A stretch of 64,000 nucleotides of DNA from Citrus sinensis (lineage: Eukaryota; Streptophyta; Magnoliopsida; Sapindales; Rutaceae), in the NCBI RefSeq assembly GCF_022201045.2, contig NC_068563.1, positions 24,897,001-24,961,000 on the forward strand. The letters run 5' to 3'. Within the stretch, counting starts at the first letter, position 1. Every line of letters starts with the position of its first letter. The translations under genes were made by a program, and so were the position numbers. This document shows, one piece after another, positions 49,851 to 61,302 of this stretch. The notes under the pieces are model-generated. The model searched no databases, was not told the origin of the DNA, and worked only from the letters and a program-made list of their open reading frames with translations.

Positions 49851-50410
49851 ATTTGGTAGCTCAAATAATTCAATAAAATGACATGTCAACAAAATTTAGG
49901 TGGTTAGAAAAAAAAAACCTTTAAAAAAAATCATTTGGTAGCTCAGAACTATTTTCTTATCTCTGTAATATTCAGGTTTCCCATCATTGACATCTTAATT
50001 TCTAGCTAGGACAATTAATGAGCCAGAAAAACAGAGGCTGCTAATCCAGATTCCACCATTTTATTATTTGCTAAACCCATTAAACGATGTCTTCGAACTT
50101 TTTTGGCATTTATTGGTCCATATTGCATGTGAATTATGATTTCGACAAATTTGAATCATGCAAACGGATTCACATAATGCACATGCCAAGCCATGCCAAG
50201 ATCTAACTTACAATTTTATTTTTCTCTTGTTTGATGTACTACGACTTAATTGAGTGGCTTTGAAGTAATTTAATTTAGATTGTCAATCAAATTCGAATCC
50301 TAAAAAAGTAAAGAATTAAAAAAGAAAAATTAATTTGAGTTTTGCTCACCCCTCTATCTTTTAAAATGGAATAAAAATTAAAAAAAGTTTACATCATTTG
50401 AGATATAATC
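49851..50410 (+). repeat. Segmental-duplication copy III (partial)
   Basis: It repeats the first 550 bases of the unit, including the TTTCTAGCTAGGACAATT landmark, then stops at a breakpoint close to the 3' end of the BBE-like pseudogene. Confidence 0.75.
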
Positions 50411-51344
50411 TCTTGAATTGATACATGTATAATGAAGTTTCATTAAAAGGGAAATTTTTGAACTACTTAACACTCAGATAATAATGTCTAATGATTTTCT
50501 TCTTCCCTCAAGATGGACGTGGTGGAATGCTTTGCTCATTTCCAAATAAATTACCGAGATCCACCTCAGTTATCACATCCACCAACTTGTAGAAATTGGA
50601 TCAGGATTCTCTCCTGATCTGATTATATCCTGAGTAAATAATTCAATTACTGATTGGTAGTTAATAAATAAAAAAATAAAAAAAGTTGAATCTTACCGAT
50701 ACACTACCACTAAAAGACACATGGCAGAAGATTTTGAAAATCTCAGAAGAGATCTGACTAGGAGAGGATCATTTTCTTTATAAATTGTTCTTGAAATATT
50801 TTTTTTCCTTAAATGCTAGCTTCTTTGACGCTTGTGTAACCTTTGTTATTTCTTCCGATTTCTAGATCCCTGACGTTAAGATATGTTGCTCTAGGGTTTT
50901 TGGAAACATATGGAGTCGTGTAATTTGACAGCTTTCTGACCAAATTAGGTTCCCTTTCCGATTCTTCTCCACTTCTCCATTTCGTAGTACATCCAATGGT
51001 ATATGTTGCCAGCTCTATGCGGAAATGAGATTGCGGATTCTGGAATCTTAGCCAGTTTCCCACTATAAGGAAAAGCCACTACCTGAAGGTTCTTTCCTCC
51101 TTGTTCATGAAAGAAATCATACATCCCTTCCAAGCCTTTTACAAGAATCGGTTTCATTACAAAGTCGGCTCTCATTTTCCAAAAGCTCTTGGAATAATTC
51201 CTATCAAGCAATGTTTCCAATTTCAGTAAATCTTTTGCCAGGAATCCTCTGTCAAAGTAAACGATTGATTCAACCCAGCTCAATTCCATGCAGTCTTCTT
51301 TCTTCAATCCGAGCTCCGGTAAGGACTTCCATCAATTTAATTAT

Positions 51345-52393
51345 TGTTGTACGTGAAATGTGGAATCAAGCACACTAAATAATTATAAAAAATAAAGGAC
51401 ATAAGAATTTAACATGGTTCGGCTATTATGCTTACGTCCACGGGAGTAAAAAAAAACAATGTTTCATCAATAGTTATTAGAGTAAAATTTTGAGTAAAGG
51501 AACCTCACTTTCCATAACTCAAATACACCCCGTACTCTTACACTCACTTGAAAAAAAAAATCTCTCAATTGCTCGCACTCTTCGATCGCTCACTCATTAA
51601 AAAACTCTTCACCTGAATTATTTTCTGAATTTTGGAATGCATGACAATTGAGAATTGCTTCTCTATTTATAGGAGGTCTTTGCCATTTAAGAATTGAATA
51701 ATTCCTTCACAGCCGCTCCACTCCATAATTGTTTGTCGGCCAATTTCTAAGCCCATGCACGCATATGCTTTGCCCATGGTCAACAACCCACTTTCTTCAC
51801 TTTTAGCATGCTATTGTTAGCCACAAGTTTTGACTTTTCAACAATTCACCACATCGGTGAATATTTGTCTAAATTTGAGCCGACTACAACAAACAATCAT
51901 CCCTAAAGTGATCCTCCATAAAGGATCCAAAATGGCTAAGTCGCTTTGACTGCCTACGTACCAAAAAATTAGGATCAAGCCAACCATAGTTCAAAATTTT
52001 CAAAACTCAACACATTCGAAGAATTTGAATTAATTTTAAGCAATGTTGAAACTAACTTCAGAAGTAACATTTGTCAACATATCTGATGGATTACCTTTGG
52101 TATTGATCTTTTTCAATAATACACACCACTCTCAATAACTTCCCTCACATAATGATATTTTGCATCTATATGTTTTGTTTGAGCATGATATATTTTATTT
52201 TTTGCAAGGAATATCGCACTCTTGGATTACTCCCAAATCACCTAACAAGTCTTTCAACTAGATAGCTTCCTTTACAGTCTCAATTGCTGCCATTTGTTCT
52301 GCTTCCGTAGTGGAAAAAGTAATTGTCGATTGTAGAATCGACCTCCAGCTGATCGGACCTCCAACCAATGTGAATACGTAGCCCGTTGTTGAT
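51345..52393 (-). mobile_element. 5'-truncated Ty1/copia fragment with 3' LTR
   Basis: From 52393 down the translated phrases are STTGYVFTLVGGPISWRS, FSTTEAEQMAAIETVKEAI and NPSDMLTNV. These form the end of a copia-type RNase H, with stops, so it is inactive. The 499-bp LTR (51843 to 51345) starts TGTTGAAAAG, ends ACGTACAACA and contains TATAAATAGAG. There is no 5' half, so it is either a truncated insertion or a deletion remnant, and it sits inside the BBE-like pseudogene between LFLGRAD and the LPELGL block. Confidence 0.82.
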
Positions 52394-53179
52394 CAGCCCT
52401 GCCAAGAAATAATGACGAAAACAACGCCAATATACTTGAATTCTTCACGGCAAAGATAGCACTGCAAGTTAAATCTTCCGGAAGCTTATCGGCAGCGGAC
52501 TGCCATTTCTGAAAGATCTTTGTTGCATCTTGTTCCAGGGTTCTAGTGACTGTATTCACAGTCACATTGGACGGTACCGGTACTAGGTTTACTTTCCAAG
52601 CCACAATGATCCCAAAGCTGGCTGCTCCGCCCCCATGAAGGGCCCAAAATAGATCTTCTCCCATTGATTTTCTATCAAGGATACTGCTTTTAACGTCGAT
52701 CAAGTGAGCATATCAATTACTGGGTCAGCTGAAAGGCTAAAACTCCTCCACTGAAGTGTCCCCCAACACCTACCGAACTCCAGCAGGAAAGCCAAGATAC
52801 TTACTTTTCTCACTAATTCTATGATAGAGTTCACCAATTGTGACACCTGCTTGAACCCATGCTGTTTTTTTCCTCAGCATCAACTTGGATCGACCTAAGG
52901 TTTTTCAGATCGATCATGACAAATGGTTCTTCACCATGATAAGAGAGACCCTCAAGATCATATGACCTCCACTTCGAACTCTAATTCGTAGGCCATGTTT
53001 TTGGGTACATTTAAGGGTCGCTCGAATTTGGGATACTTGAGTTGGTGTTATAATGACTTTTGGTTTCGGGTATGTTGGCGCAAAGAAGATAAAATTTGGT
53101 TTTGCAATTATTTTTTTTTTTGAACTTGGTTTTGCAAATTTTAATATTGATAAATATGAAGAGTGATTTTGAGTGTATG

Positions 53180-53295
53180 TCACTTCCGGTAGATCAGAAA
53201 GGCAATAGATGCTATTCCATCAAGTGATATCACTTCCAGTAGATCAGAAAGGCATTGCAGAAATTTTTCTTGACGGTAAGCAGATGCTACTCCAT
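53180..53295. repeat. Partial tandem duplication in the BBE-like N-terminus
   Basis: CACTTCCGGTAGATCAGAAA and a near-identical CACTTCCAGTAGATCAGAAA, each followed a little later by CCATCAAGTGAT, show that about 50 bases of the signal-peptide end were duplicated in the pseudogene. Confidence 0.75.
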
Positions 53296-53355
53296 CAAGT
53301 GATGATAATAAAAGGATGAAAGTAAACCAGAGAATTATTCTAGTGCTCTCAGGCT

Positions 53356-53578
53356 TCTTCCTTTTTTTTTTTTTTGGCTGGTAATTTTTTTTCTTTTATT
53401 CTATGAGTGCAGTGCTAAAGAAATTGATTCCTTATCCTTGTATAGATTAATTTTCTAATTAAAAATCAAGTAAAGGATAAATAAAAGATAAGAAAAATAT
53501 ATATTCTATATTTTTTTAATTTTTTTTGTCTTGTCTGCTACTTTAATAAAGTACTTGTTATTGGATAATATCAATTCG

Positions 53579-53621
<43 letters not shown>

Positions 53622-54304
53622 TACTGTTTGATAAAATAATTTTAATTGGGGAGAAAAATATGAATTTAACATGAGCTGCGCGGGTGGTTCACGTAACTTT
53701 AAAAAATCATTTTAAGATTTTTTTTTTATGTCATTATCTTGGAATAGTTGGTGAACCCTTTGGCTGTAGCGGTGGTTAGATAATTATGCAACTATCATAT
53801 AGTGTTGATGATATAGATAGGAAGTATTTTATGGTTTTTTTTTTTAATTAGATGATATAAAGGCATGGGTACGTTTTATTTATAATACAAACAAAGAGAG
53901 AGATGGGCTTTAGAAATTCAATTTATTGAAAACGAACTTTGGTATGAACCAATTATTTATAATTTTACAAAGCAATTGTCACTTTTTCATACAAAAATTT
54001 CACGTTGTTTGATCCCTTATCACTTACATATATACACAAATACACACACTGTGTAATAAAATAATTTCTATTGCGTGAATAGTTCTGAATTAAAAATGAG
54101 CACGCGGGTAGTTTGTGTAATTTAAAAAAATATTTTTAGATTTCTTTTATGTGATCATTTTGCGAGAAGGAAATGATTTTATATATAAGTCAAAATGTTT
54201 GTACTCTTCTTTGATCTTATCCAGAATATTACTTTGTTTTCTGTAATATAATTTTGTATTGTTTTGTTCTATTAATTTTATTGATTTGACGTACCGTTTT
54301 CACA
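53356..54304. other. Intergenic with TA microsatellite, no gene
   Basis: A TA run occupies about 53581-53614. Two related segments (about 53625-53745 and 54055-54165, sharing CGCGGGTGGTTCACGTAA or a variant) suggest a local duplication. No coding sequence. Confidence 0.5.
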
Positions 54305-55140
54305 CCATAAAAAAATGTAAATAAAAAATTTATACCTTTTTTTAGTCTTATTTCTTAATGTATAAGAAGCGACAGGCTAAGGGTTAAGAAACAATTGATT
54401 TTTTTTTCAAAGCAATAATATTATATTTTACAAATTATTTTTAAAAAAATTCATATAAGTAATACGTTTATTGAATGATAAATTTTCATAAATTATAATT
54501 TTTTATTTAAGAAATATTTGATATTGAAGTGTTTTACCTTTTAAGGTACAGTTGTTATGAAAAAAATAATTATTATTTTTCAGTATTTGGTAATTTACTA
54601 ATTATAGGATAAAAATTGATGATGTCTTTAAGTATTATTATCAAAATTTATCAAATTATTGGATATTTATAACATTTTTTAGTCATATAATTTCTAATTT
54701 ATTTTTAAAAATAATCGGATGCTTGGGCCGGCTTTCGGAGCCCAAGTAACCCCTTTGACTTAACTGCCATGCAGGCAGCTAAACTTAATCTTCCGAACTT
54801 TATTAATCGCTTACAAGGCAACTTTAAAAATATATTTCTCTTTTGTGACTACAAAAATGTAAAAAATGGGATCGAATTTTTTTATATTTCTTTCAAATTT
54901 TAGGGTATTTTTGGAGGTATATAAATTTTTATATTATTAAAAAAAATCACATTTTGAAGCTCGAAACTATTTTCTTGCCTCTATAATATTTAAATTTCCC
55001 ATCATTGGCATCTTAATTTCTAGATAGGGTAGTTGACGAGCAAGAAAAATAGAGGCTGCTAATCCAAATCAGCCCAGTTTAGTTATTGATAAACGCAGTA
55101 AACAACATCTTCGAACATTTCGCCTTTATTAGTGCATATT
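54305..55140 (+). repeat. Segmental-duplication copy IV (partial)
   Basis: It matches copy I from 38.47 kb on. TGTAAATAAAAAATTTATAC corresponds to the single-copy target of the SINE at 38.24 kb, followed by the ACTATTTTCTTGCCTCTATA and AGAGGCTGCTAATCCAAATC landmarks. It is more diverged than copies I-III. Confidence 0.65.
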
Positions 55141-55699
55141 GTGAATTATTTCGACAGACGAATCTGAAAATTCTTTAAAGCACAGGGGCAAAAAATAAAA
55201 ATAAAATCAGAAGCAAACTTCATTGAAGTTTGGGAAATTTATAAAAATAACTATAAAACTTTTGTTATTTTCACAATTAACCCTCTCAATTTTTTTCTAT
55301 CAACATTAGCCAAACACACGCTTTTCTCGCCAAATTACCCTTCTTTACAAACCAAAAGCAACTTTGTTTCTCCCCTTTCGTCAAACCAAAGGCAGCTTCC
55401 CACGCTTGAATTATCAACCAACGGCAACGGCAAAAGGCAACGATAAAAAGTGAAATCCCATCATAATTTATCCAGATCCAACATTAATCGGCATCACGTA
55501 GTGGTATGAGTTATTTTCTGAACTTGCTCGTGAGTTTGACTGAACTGCGGATGGTTTCGTGGGTGAATCTGGTGACAGGTTGCCTGTCGCACCAAGTTTC
55601 GCGCGACAGTCTGTCTGTCGCACGAAAAGCCAGATTCATTGCAATTAACTATTAAATTGATAGGGCTGAAATAATTTTTTTTTTATAATTTCAGGCTTA

Positions 55700-57999
55700 A
55701 TGGATTCAGTTGTACTTGAATTGTGTTACGATGGTTGGTGGGAGACATTAGAGAATGGGCGTATGGAGTATGTCAATGGTAAAAATAGAGCTTTTTTTGT
55801 TAGGAAAAATTGTCTTTTTGATCAGTTATTGGCAAGAGTATACGATGTGTTACAAATTAATCCTAATGAGTATAGTATCACAATGAAGACAACTTTGAGG
55901 TCTAGTAACACATTATATCGTGTATATGCACTACCCATGGATATATTTGATGATGAAATGGTGAGGGTTGTGTTACATATGGCATCCGACGTAGCTAATT
56001 TTAGATGCATTCCTATATTCGTGACCACATTACCTCGAGTTCCGAGCGAAGGTATTGAGCCACATGTCGATATAGAAACTTTGTTTAGAGCAAATATGTC
56101 TGGCCCCGATAATGAAAAAGAGGTGTTGCCAAGGACAATATCGCTGCAACAATATTACTCTCCAATCCACGATAATTATGACAACATTGATGATAACGGC
56201 GTTACGTTACAAGATGTTGGAGCAACGATATTTTCAATAACGACGTCGTTGGAGCAACGGTATTCTCCGTATCACAACAATGATTTTCGGGACAATAATA
56301 ATTTTCATGATGAGACAGAAGGGGATAATGTTTGTGTAGAACCTTATAATAATATGAGGGACACTCATTTCAATAATGATAGTGATGATAGAAGAGCCGG
56401 TCCTTCGAATGTTCCGTCGTTTCAACATGCATGAGGATGAGTGTGAAGACAATACTCCTGTGAATAACAGAGGCAATAGACCTATTCCTTCTATGGTTCG
56501 ATCGAGAAAGAAAATTGACCCCCTCACAAGTCTTGCTCCAATTTTGCCTTCGAACATGGTTGCTCCAATCTTTGTTAGCAATTGTGACTCAGATGATATC
56601 AGTGTGGGTACGCTATTTGCTGAGAAGAATGAGTTTATATTACAACTACGCAAGGTTGCATTTCGGGATAAGTTTGATTTCAAGATTGCACGGTCTACTA
56701 CGACACGTTTCGAGGCTCACTGTTGTTCAGAATCATGTAAATGGCGTATTCGAGCAACTAAATGTTCGAACGAGCAAAATGTTCCTTGGGTGGTGCAGAG
56801 AATTGATAATGTACACACTTGTCATAACGAGGTATTGGTTGATGGACGTCATCAAGTCAGGAGCCGGGTTGTCGGTCATATTATCGCAGATAAATATATT
56901 CAAGACGAGAATTTATACTCCGAATAACATAAGAGCAGATATGCAACCAGAATACGGTGTTCAGTTAACATACCAGCAGGCATATCGGGCGAGAGAAGTT
57001 GGTCTTGAAATAGTTCGAGGAAACCCTGCAGAGTCATACAACTTGCTCTCTAAATACTCTCACGTACTAACTGTAACGAATGAGAGTACAGTCACTCACC
57101 TCGAGTAGGATGAAGATGGTAATTTATTATACTATTTTGTAGCACTCAGATCTTCCATCAAGGGTTTTATGCAGTACATTCGGCCTGTCATTACTGTAAA
57201 TGGTACTCATCTCAAGGGGCTATATCATGGAAGCATGTTTGTGGCAACATGTCTTGATGGTAACAATCAATTGTATCCGTTAGCCATTGGGATTATGGAT
57301 TCAAAAAACAATGATGTTTGGGAATGGTTTATGATGAAGTTACACGGAGTGATTGGCGATAGACCTGAGTTGGTAATTATATATGATCGATGCACTGCCA
57401 TAAGGAGAGTCGTTCTTAAAGTATTTCACAATGCAACTCATGGCGTTTGTTTTTACCACGTGAAAGGTAATATTAAGTCACAGTTTAGAATGTCAAAAGC
57501 TCTTTGGGATTAATTTGAGCCTGTCTTTATTAATGCAGCAAAAGCATATGGCCACGAGGAATTTAAGAGACAACTTGAAGGGGTGTGGATGATCCACTCG
57601 GGTGCGGCTGACTACCTAGAAAAGATGATCCACTCGGGTGCGACTGACTACCTAGAAAATAATGTCGGTACGTGTAATTGGGCAGGGTCTCAGTTTGAAG
57701 GTAGGAGGTACAACATACTTACCACCAACATCGCGGAGAGTGTTAATTCTTTCATGAGGGAACCGCGAAAATTTCCTGTTACTCATCTTATTGATCACTT
57801 TAGGAAAATGTTGCAGCAATGGTTTTATGATAGAAAAATTGTGGCTGAATCAATGAGTACTCGGCTAACAACATGGGCGGATGAAATAGTCACTGAGAGG
57901 AGAACTATAGCTGAAAGAATGATAGTTCGGCCGGTATCTCCGCATCGATTTCAAATATTTAATACATCTATCAAATATTTAATGCATCTACCAAAGTGA
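55700..57999 (+). pseudogene. Mutator-like transposase, broken
   Basis: The reading passes through three frames: 55700-56434 (N-terminal region, DSVVLELCYDGWWE); about 56400-56920 (Mutator-type DNA-binding region with CCSESCKWRIRA and HTCHNEV); and 56915-57999 (MULE catalytic domain). Frameshifts lie near 56410-56430 and 56915, and in-frame stops at 57106 (TAG) and 57511 (TAA). The first catalytic Asp, normally VDGTHLKG, reads VNGTHLKG; the second is kept in IYDRCTAIRRV. A 36-bp in-frame duplication (57588-57659) repeats MIHSGAxDYLE. The C-terminal zinc knuckle is missing. It cannot make an active transposase. Confidence 0.88.
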
Positions 58000-58045
58000 A
58001 AACCCTATTAACACATCTATCAAATATTTAATACTATAAAACTTA

Positions 58046-58828
58046 TTAATAAACAAAAAAACAACACACCTGAACCCCGAACGTAAAGCCGTAAAGATTG
58101 TACTTTTCAATGTTATGATTTGGATTTTTCAACTGAGTCGTCTTAAATTTCTCGTCTTTCTCGAACAGTGCATCATCAAGACTATCGTATACCATTTCCC
58201 ACGACACAAGACCCCATGGACGATTTCGGAAGTACTGTATATCATCAACTTTGTTAAGCCAATCGAAATTGATTTGACAGTGATTTTTTCTTACATTTAG
58301 TACTCTGTCCGCAAAATAAAATAGCGCAATCTTTAATGCGTCCATATCGTCCATTTCCTCGAATTTCAACTCCTTAAATAATGCATCGAATTCCTTAGCA
58401 TTGATCTTGCGATGCACACCACCAAAATACGCTTTCCGTAGCCTATCTACTTTTTTGTCATCACTTAGTTCGGTATCAACACCATATGAAAGTCCAGTAA
58501 CCAGGCACCATTCTACAATTGACAAGCGAATCAAATGCTCACCAATTTGAAACCATAACTGATCCTCACGGCTACCTTCTTCATGGGCCACTTGCCTCAG
58601 TAAAAGATTGTGCAAAATTACCCCACTAAATGGAAAACTTTGACACTCCAAGAAATGCCCAAATATATCCTTCTTGAACATATTCAACTGCTGCTTTGAT
58701 AATTTTTCCTCGATGACTTTTACGATCGAAGATAACTTACACATGCTCGAAATTCAACCAGGAAAGTGATCGGCATAACCAAAATATATCTTGCCTACTT
58801 CAATATCCGGTGATTCTGATTTCGCCAT
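58046..58828 (-). pseudogene. DUF1985-domain fragment of a ULP1-type transposon gene
   Basis: The likely original start is ATG at 58828 (MAKSESPDIEVGKIYFGYAD), but an in-frame TGA at 58756-58754 follows. The longest surviving frame (232 codons from 58744) has the DUF1985 pattern: FLECQSFPFSGVILHNLLL, WFQIGEHLIRLSIVEWCLVTGL and RPWGLVSWEMVYDSL. It runs to YGFTFGVQ, after which a CAG/GTGTG splice donor is likely. No ULP1 cysteine-protease exon follows before the opposing transposase, so the protease part has been lost. This is transposon cargo, not a host SUMO protease. Confidence 0.8.
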
Positions 58829-58929
58829 GTATCTGTAATATTTATAAAATTATTACATTGCATTTACAGCAAAAAAAAAAATAATTGACTTGTCAAAAAA
58901 AGAAAATACCACTGTAATTTTTTGTGCCA

Positions 58930-59020
58930 CAGGCTTAGTGCGGCAGCGGGCAGCGGGCCGCACGCGCCCGCGCTGCTGCCCAGCAACGGGGGCGCGCGCG
59001 CTGCCCCTCCCCCCCTCCCA
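58930..59020. other. GC-rich patch in the MULE
   Basis: About 90 bases of roughly 80% G+C (GCAGCGGGCAGCGGGCCGC-type) stand out in AT-rich DNA, between the DUF1985 fragment and the right terminus. It contains short palindromic CGCGCG segments. I cannot assign a function. Confidence 0.6.
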
Positions 59021-59443
59021 AAATTCCCCAAATCATTTCCCAATTCAATATACTCCTAAATCAATATACTCCCAAAATAATAACAATCACCACAAACACC
59101 ACCACCACCATTATTCTCAAACTACAACCATTATTAATCTAAAATTTCATTTTAAATTAATGAAAATAAGTTAAATGGCTAACCTAGGTTTTGTTGAAGG
59201 TTGTAGATGGTAGATCGGACGCCGATGAGGGATGGAGCTGTCGCCGACGAGGGGTGATGTTGCCGCCGATGATGGGTGTTTGTTTGGTTTGGGAGAGATG
59301 CGTGAAAGGGAGAGATGAGGGAGAGAGGTATTTTGGTCTCAAATGATCTTTTATGGCTAATGTTGATAGAAATTTATTTGGGGGGTTAAGATGAAAAAAA
59401 CCAAAATGTTTATGGTTATTAGTGTAAATTTCCCTTGAAGTTT

Positions 59444-60643
59444 GGTTATAGTCCCGTATCCTTCAAATTTTTCTATGCGCCCACCAAGTTCAAGGCATTA
59501 TTAAAATGGGTCTTGTCCAATGTCCACTGTCAAAGTAGAAAAATAATAGTCTTTTAAAATCCTATTTTCAATTATACTAAATTTAATGTAAAAATTACGC
59601 TTATTTTTAAATAAACATATTAAATTATGAATCTTTTAATTTTCTACTATTTTCTCACTCCTAAAATTATTTTATAGCTATTATCACAGCATTCACATAA
59701 ATAATTTCTATGGGTGATATATTTCTTTATACAAATCGATGAATTAGACTAAATATTTTTAAGATTATTTGTAGTATGAGAATAAAACAAAAATCATATA
59801 ACTTGTTGGATTGGTTTTTGGTCATAAGCAACAGATTGTATTAGTTAATGAAGAGGGAATAAAAAGATACAGGAGAAAGTGAGATTGATGATAGAGAAAA
59901 TAAAAGAATTTAACAAGAAATAAAATAGACATATGTTGTATTAGAGTGTATGTGGGGATATAATAGAGCATTGTCTTTAAATGTAATTCTAATACAGATG
60001 GGTTTTAACATAATTTTTTTTAATGAATCTAATGCTATTCTAATTTTATAAAGATTTATAGTTTATCTTATTTGAGTATTATTTTAATTAGTTGTAGCCT
60101 TTATAGTCTTTTAGTTTTCAATAATAAAAATCTTTTTTTCGTTTTTCTTAGAGGAACGTCTTTGACATATTGAGAGTTGGATCATTTGAAGTTTTAAACT
60201 AGAGTGCCGTATCCAGTCTTTGCTGTGAGGTGATTGATTTACCTGTTAAATAGGGCCAACACTTACTAAATTTATATCTAGAACGACATCGTATCAAAAA
60301 ACTAAACATGATTTAACGTTCAAAAACGTGTTAATGTGTTTCAATTAAAATTGCTTCTGTTATGTGTAATGGATTTGATACTAATTAATGTCCATTATTA
60401 GCAAATAGTGGGAGCAGAGTGATGGAAAAATATCATCTATTAACCTTTTATTTACTTAATAATGGACAATGCCCTCGTATTATATTGACTTATCATTTTC
60501 ACATATTTAATTAACTTATTTCAATCATAATCTATAACACCTACCACCAAAGTCCACGTCACCAACCACCAATTATGGAATTAAATTTTTGGATGCAGGA
60601 AATTTTTTTTTTTTTTAAAAAAAAGAGAAAAGTATAATTGTAG
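59444..60643. other. Intergenic, no gene seen
   Basis: This is AT-rich sequence downstream of the SAP gene (which reads leftward). The part nearest 60.6-60.8 kb probably contains its 3' untranslated region. Confidence 0.45.
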
Positions 60644-60825
60644 TTAAAACTTGAAATTATCATCGAATTTTACATACACCACATAATAACACTGCCAACC
60701 CCCTCCGGGCCCACCCCTTCGGTTCCCCCGACCATCACGGCGGCGTCCGACACGAAACGACGCCGTGAAATGCCAAATTACAAACCAAACGACAGAGAGA
60801 AGAATCGTCCGTTCGATTCCATTCA

Positions 60826-61302
60826 TCATATCTTTTGAAGCTTCTCAGCCTTCACAACAGGATTTGCCCTCGCAATCTGCTCTTTGCCCATCTCTTTGAA
60901 ATCGAACGAACACGCGTGCTGCTCCGGGTACCTGTGGGTCCCGCAGAACACCGACCCGCACCTGCACTTGAACCCCGTGAGCCCCACGCGCCTCCTGCAA
61001 GTCATGCACCTGTTCGCCGCCGTCGACTGCACCGGAGCGGCCACCTCAGCCGGCGGCTTCTCCGCCTCTGCCGCTACCTCCACGTCCGTCGCCGGTCTCT
61101 CGCGCAGAGACAAATCAACCGACGACGACGAAATCAGGGTTTGGTTAAGGGCGTGTTTGGCCGAGGAAGATTGTTGTGCTTTCAACTGAAGATCGCGAAA
61201 ACATTTGGAGCAGAGATTTTGAGTTGTTGGGCTCCCGAAAAATCCGCAGTTGTTCACGCACAAACGGGGTGCTTGACATCTGTGCTCTTCCGCCATCTTC
61301 AA
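60826..61302 (-). CDS. A20/AN1 zinc-finger stress-associated protein (SAP)
   Basis: This is a small zinc-finger protein of the plant SAP family, which responds to salt, cold, drought and wounding; several members bind ubiquitin or act as E3 ligases. It has one exon and 158 residues (156 if the third residue, also Met, is used; MAEEHRCQ is the family's usual start). The A20 finger is C15-x3-C19-x11-C31-x2-C34, within RLCVNNCGFFGSPTTQNLC. A low-complexity Ser/Ala/Glu linker follows. The AN1 finger has ligands C99, C102, C113, C115, C120, H123, H129 and C131. The C-terminus is the conserved NPVVKAEKLQKI. All ligands are present. The CDS is much richer in G+C than its surroundings. The start resembles Arabidopsis SAP4/SAP6, but orthology is not proven. 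Confidence 0.94.
   Translation of the reverse strand: MKMAEEHRCQAPRLCVNNCGFFGSPTTQNLCSKCFRDLQLKAQQSSSAKHALNQTLISSSSVDLSLRERPATDVEVAAEAEKPPAEVAAPVQSTAANRCMTCRRRVGLTGFKCRCGSVFCGTHRYPEQHACSFDFKEMGKEQIARANPVVKAEKLQKI

Larger units (their letters stand above)
50809..53355 (-). pseudogene. BBE-like (FAD-linked oxidase) pseudogene
   Basis: This is the wreck of a secreted berberine-bridge-enzyme-like oxidase, a family that oxidises oligosaccharides or alkaloids with doubly linked FAD. From 53355 down: a hydrophobic signal-like stretch (IILWFTFILLLSSL) where the expected start codon reads AGG; QNHSSYLSIL; PKVIITPTQVSQIRATLKC; RIRVRSGGH, which keeps the FAD-linking His, then a frameshift; ILDRKSMGEDLFWALHGGGAASFGIIVAWK; and LFLGRAD. 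A copia fragment (51345-52393) interrupts it. It resumes with LPELGLKKEDCMELSWVESIVYF, then FPHRAGNIY, then after another frameshift KNPRATYLNVRDLEIG, and stops after KEASI. The second FAD-linking Cys region (usual GVCPTVG) is changed to GVR. The family is intronless, as this is. Confidence 0.85.
55223..59443 (+). mobile_element. Complete MULE with TIRs and 9-bp TSD, coding region decayed
   Basis: The element spans 55232-59434 (4.2 kb). TTGAAGTTT flanks both ends (55223-55231 and 59435-59443). Its inverted termini start GGGAAATTTA and share TTTCTATCAACATTAGCC about 85 bases in. Inside are a broken Mutator-like transposase (plus strand) and a DUF1985-type gene fragment (minus strand). That combination is known from ULP1-carrying MULEs (Kaonashi type). 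Both coding parts are inactive, so it could move only with help. Confidence 0.88.

Noticed and set aside
55700..57999. Domesticated MULE transposase (FAR1/FHY3 or MUSTANG type)
   Set aside because: It has frameshifts, two stops and a lost catalytic Asp, and it still lies between its own TIRs and target duplications.
58046..58744. Host SUMO protease gene
   Set aside because: Only a DUF1985-like part is present; no protease domain, an in-frame stop near the start, and location inside a MULE.
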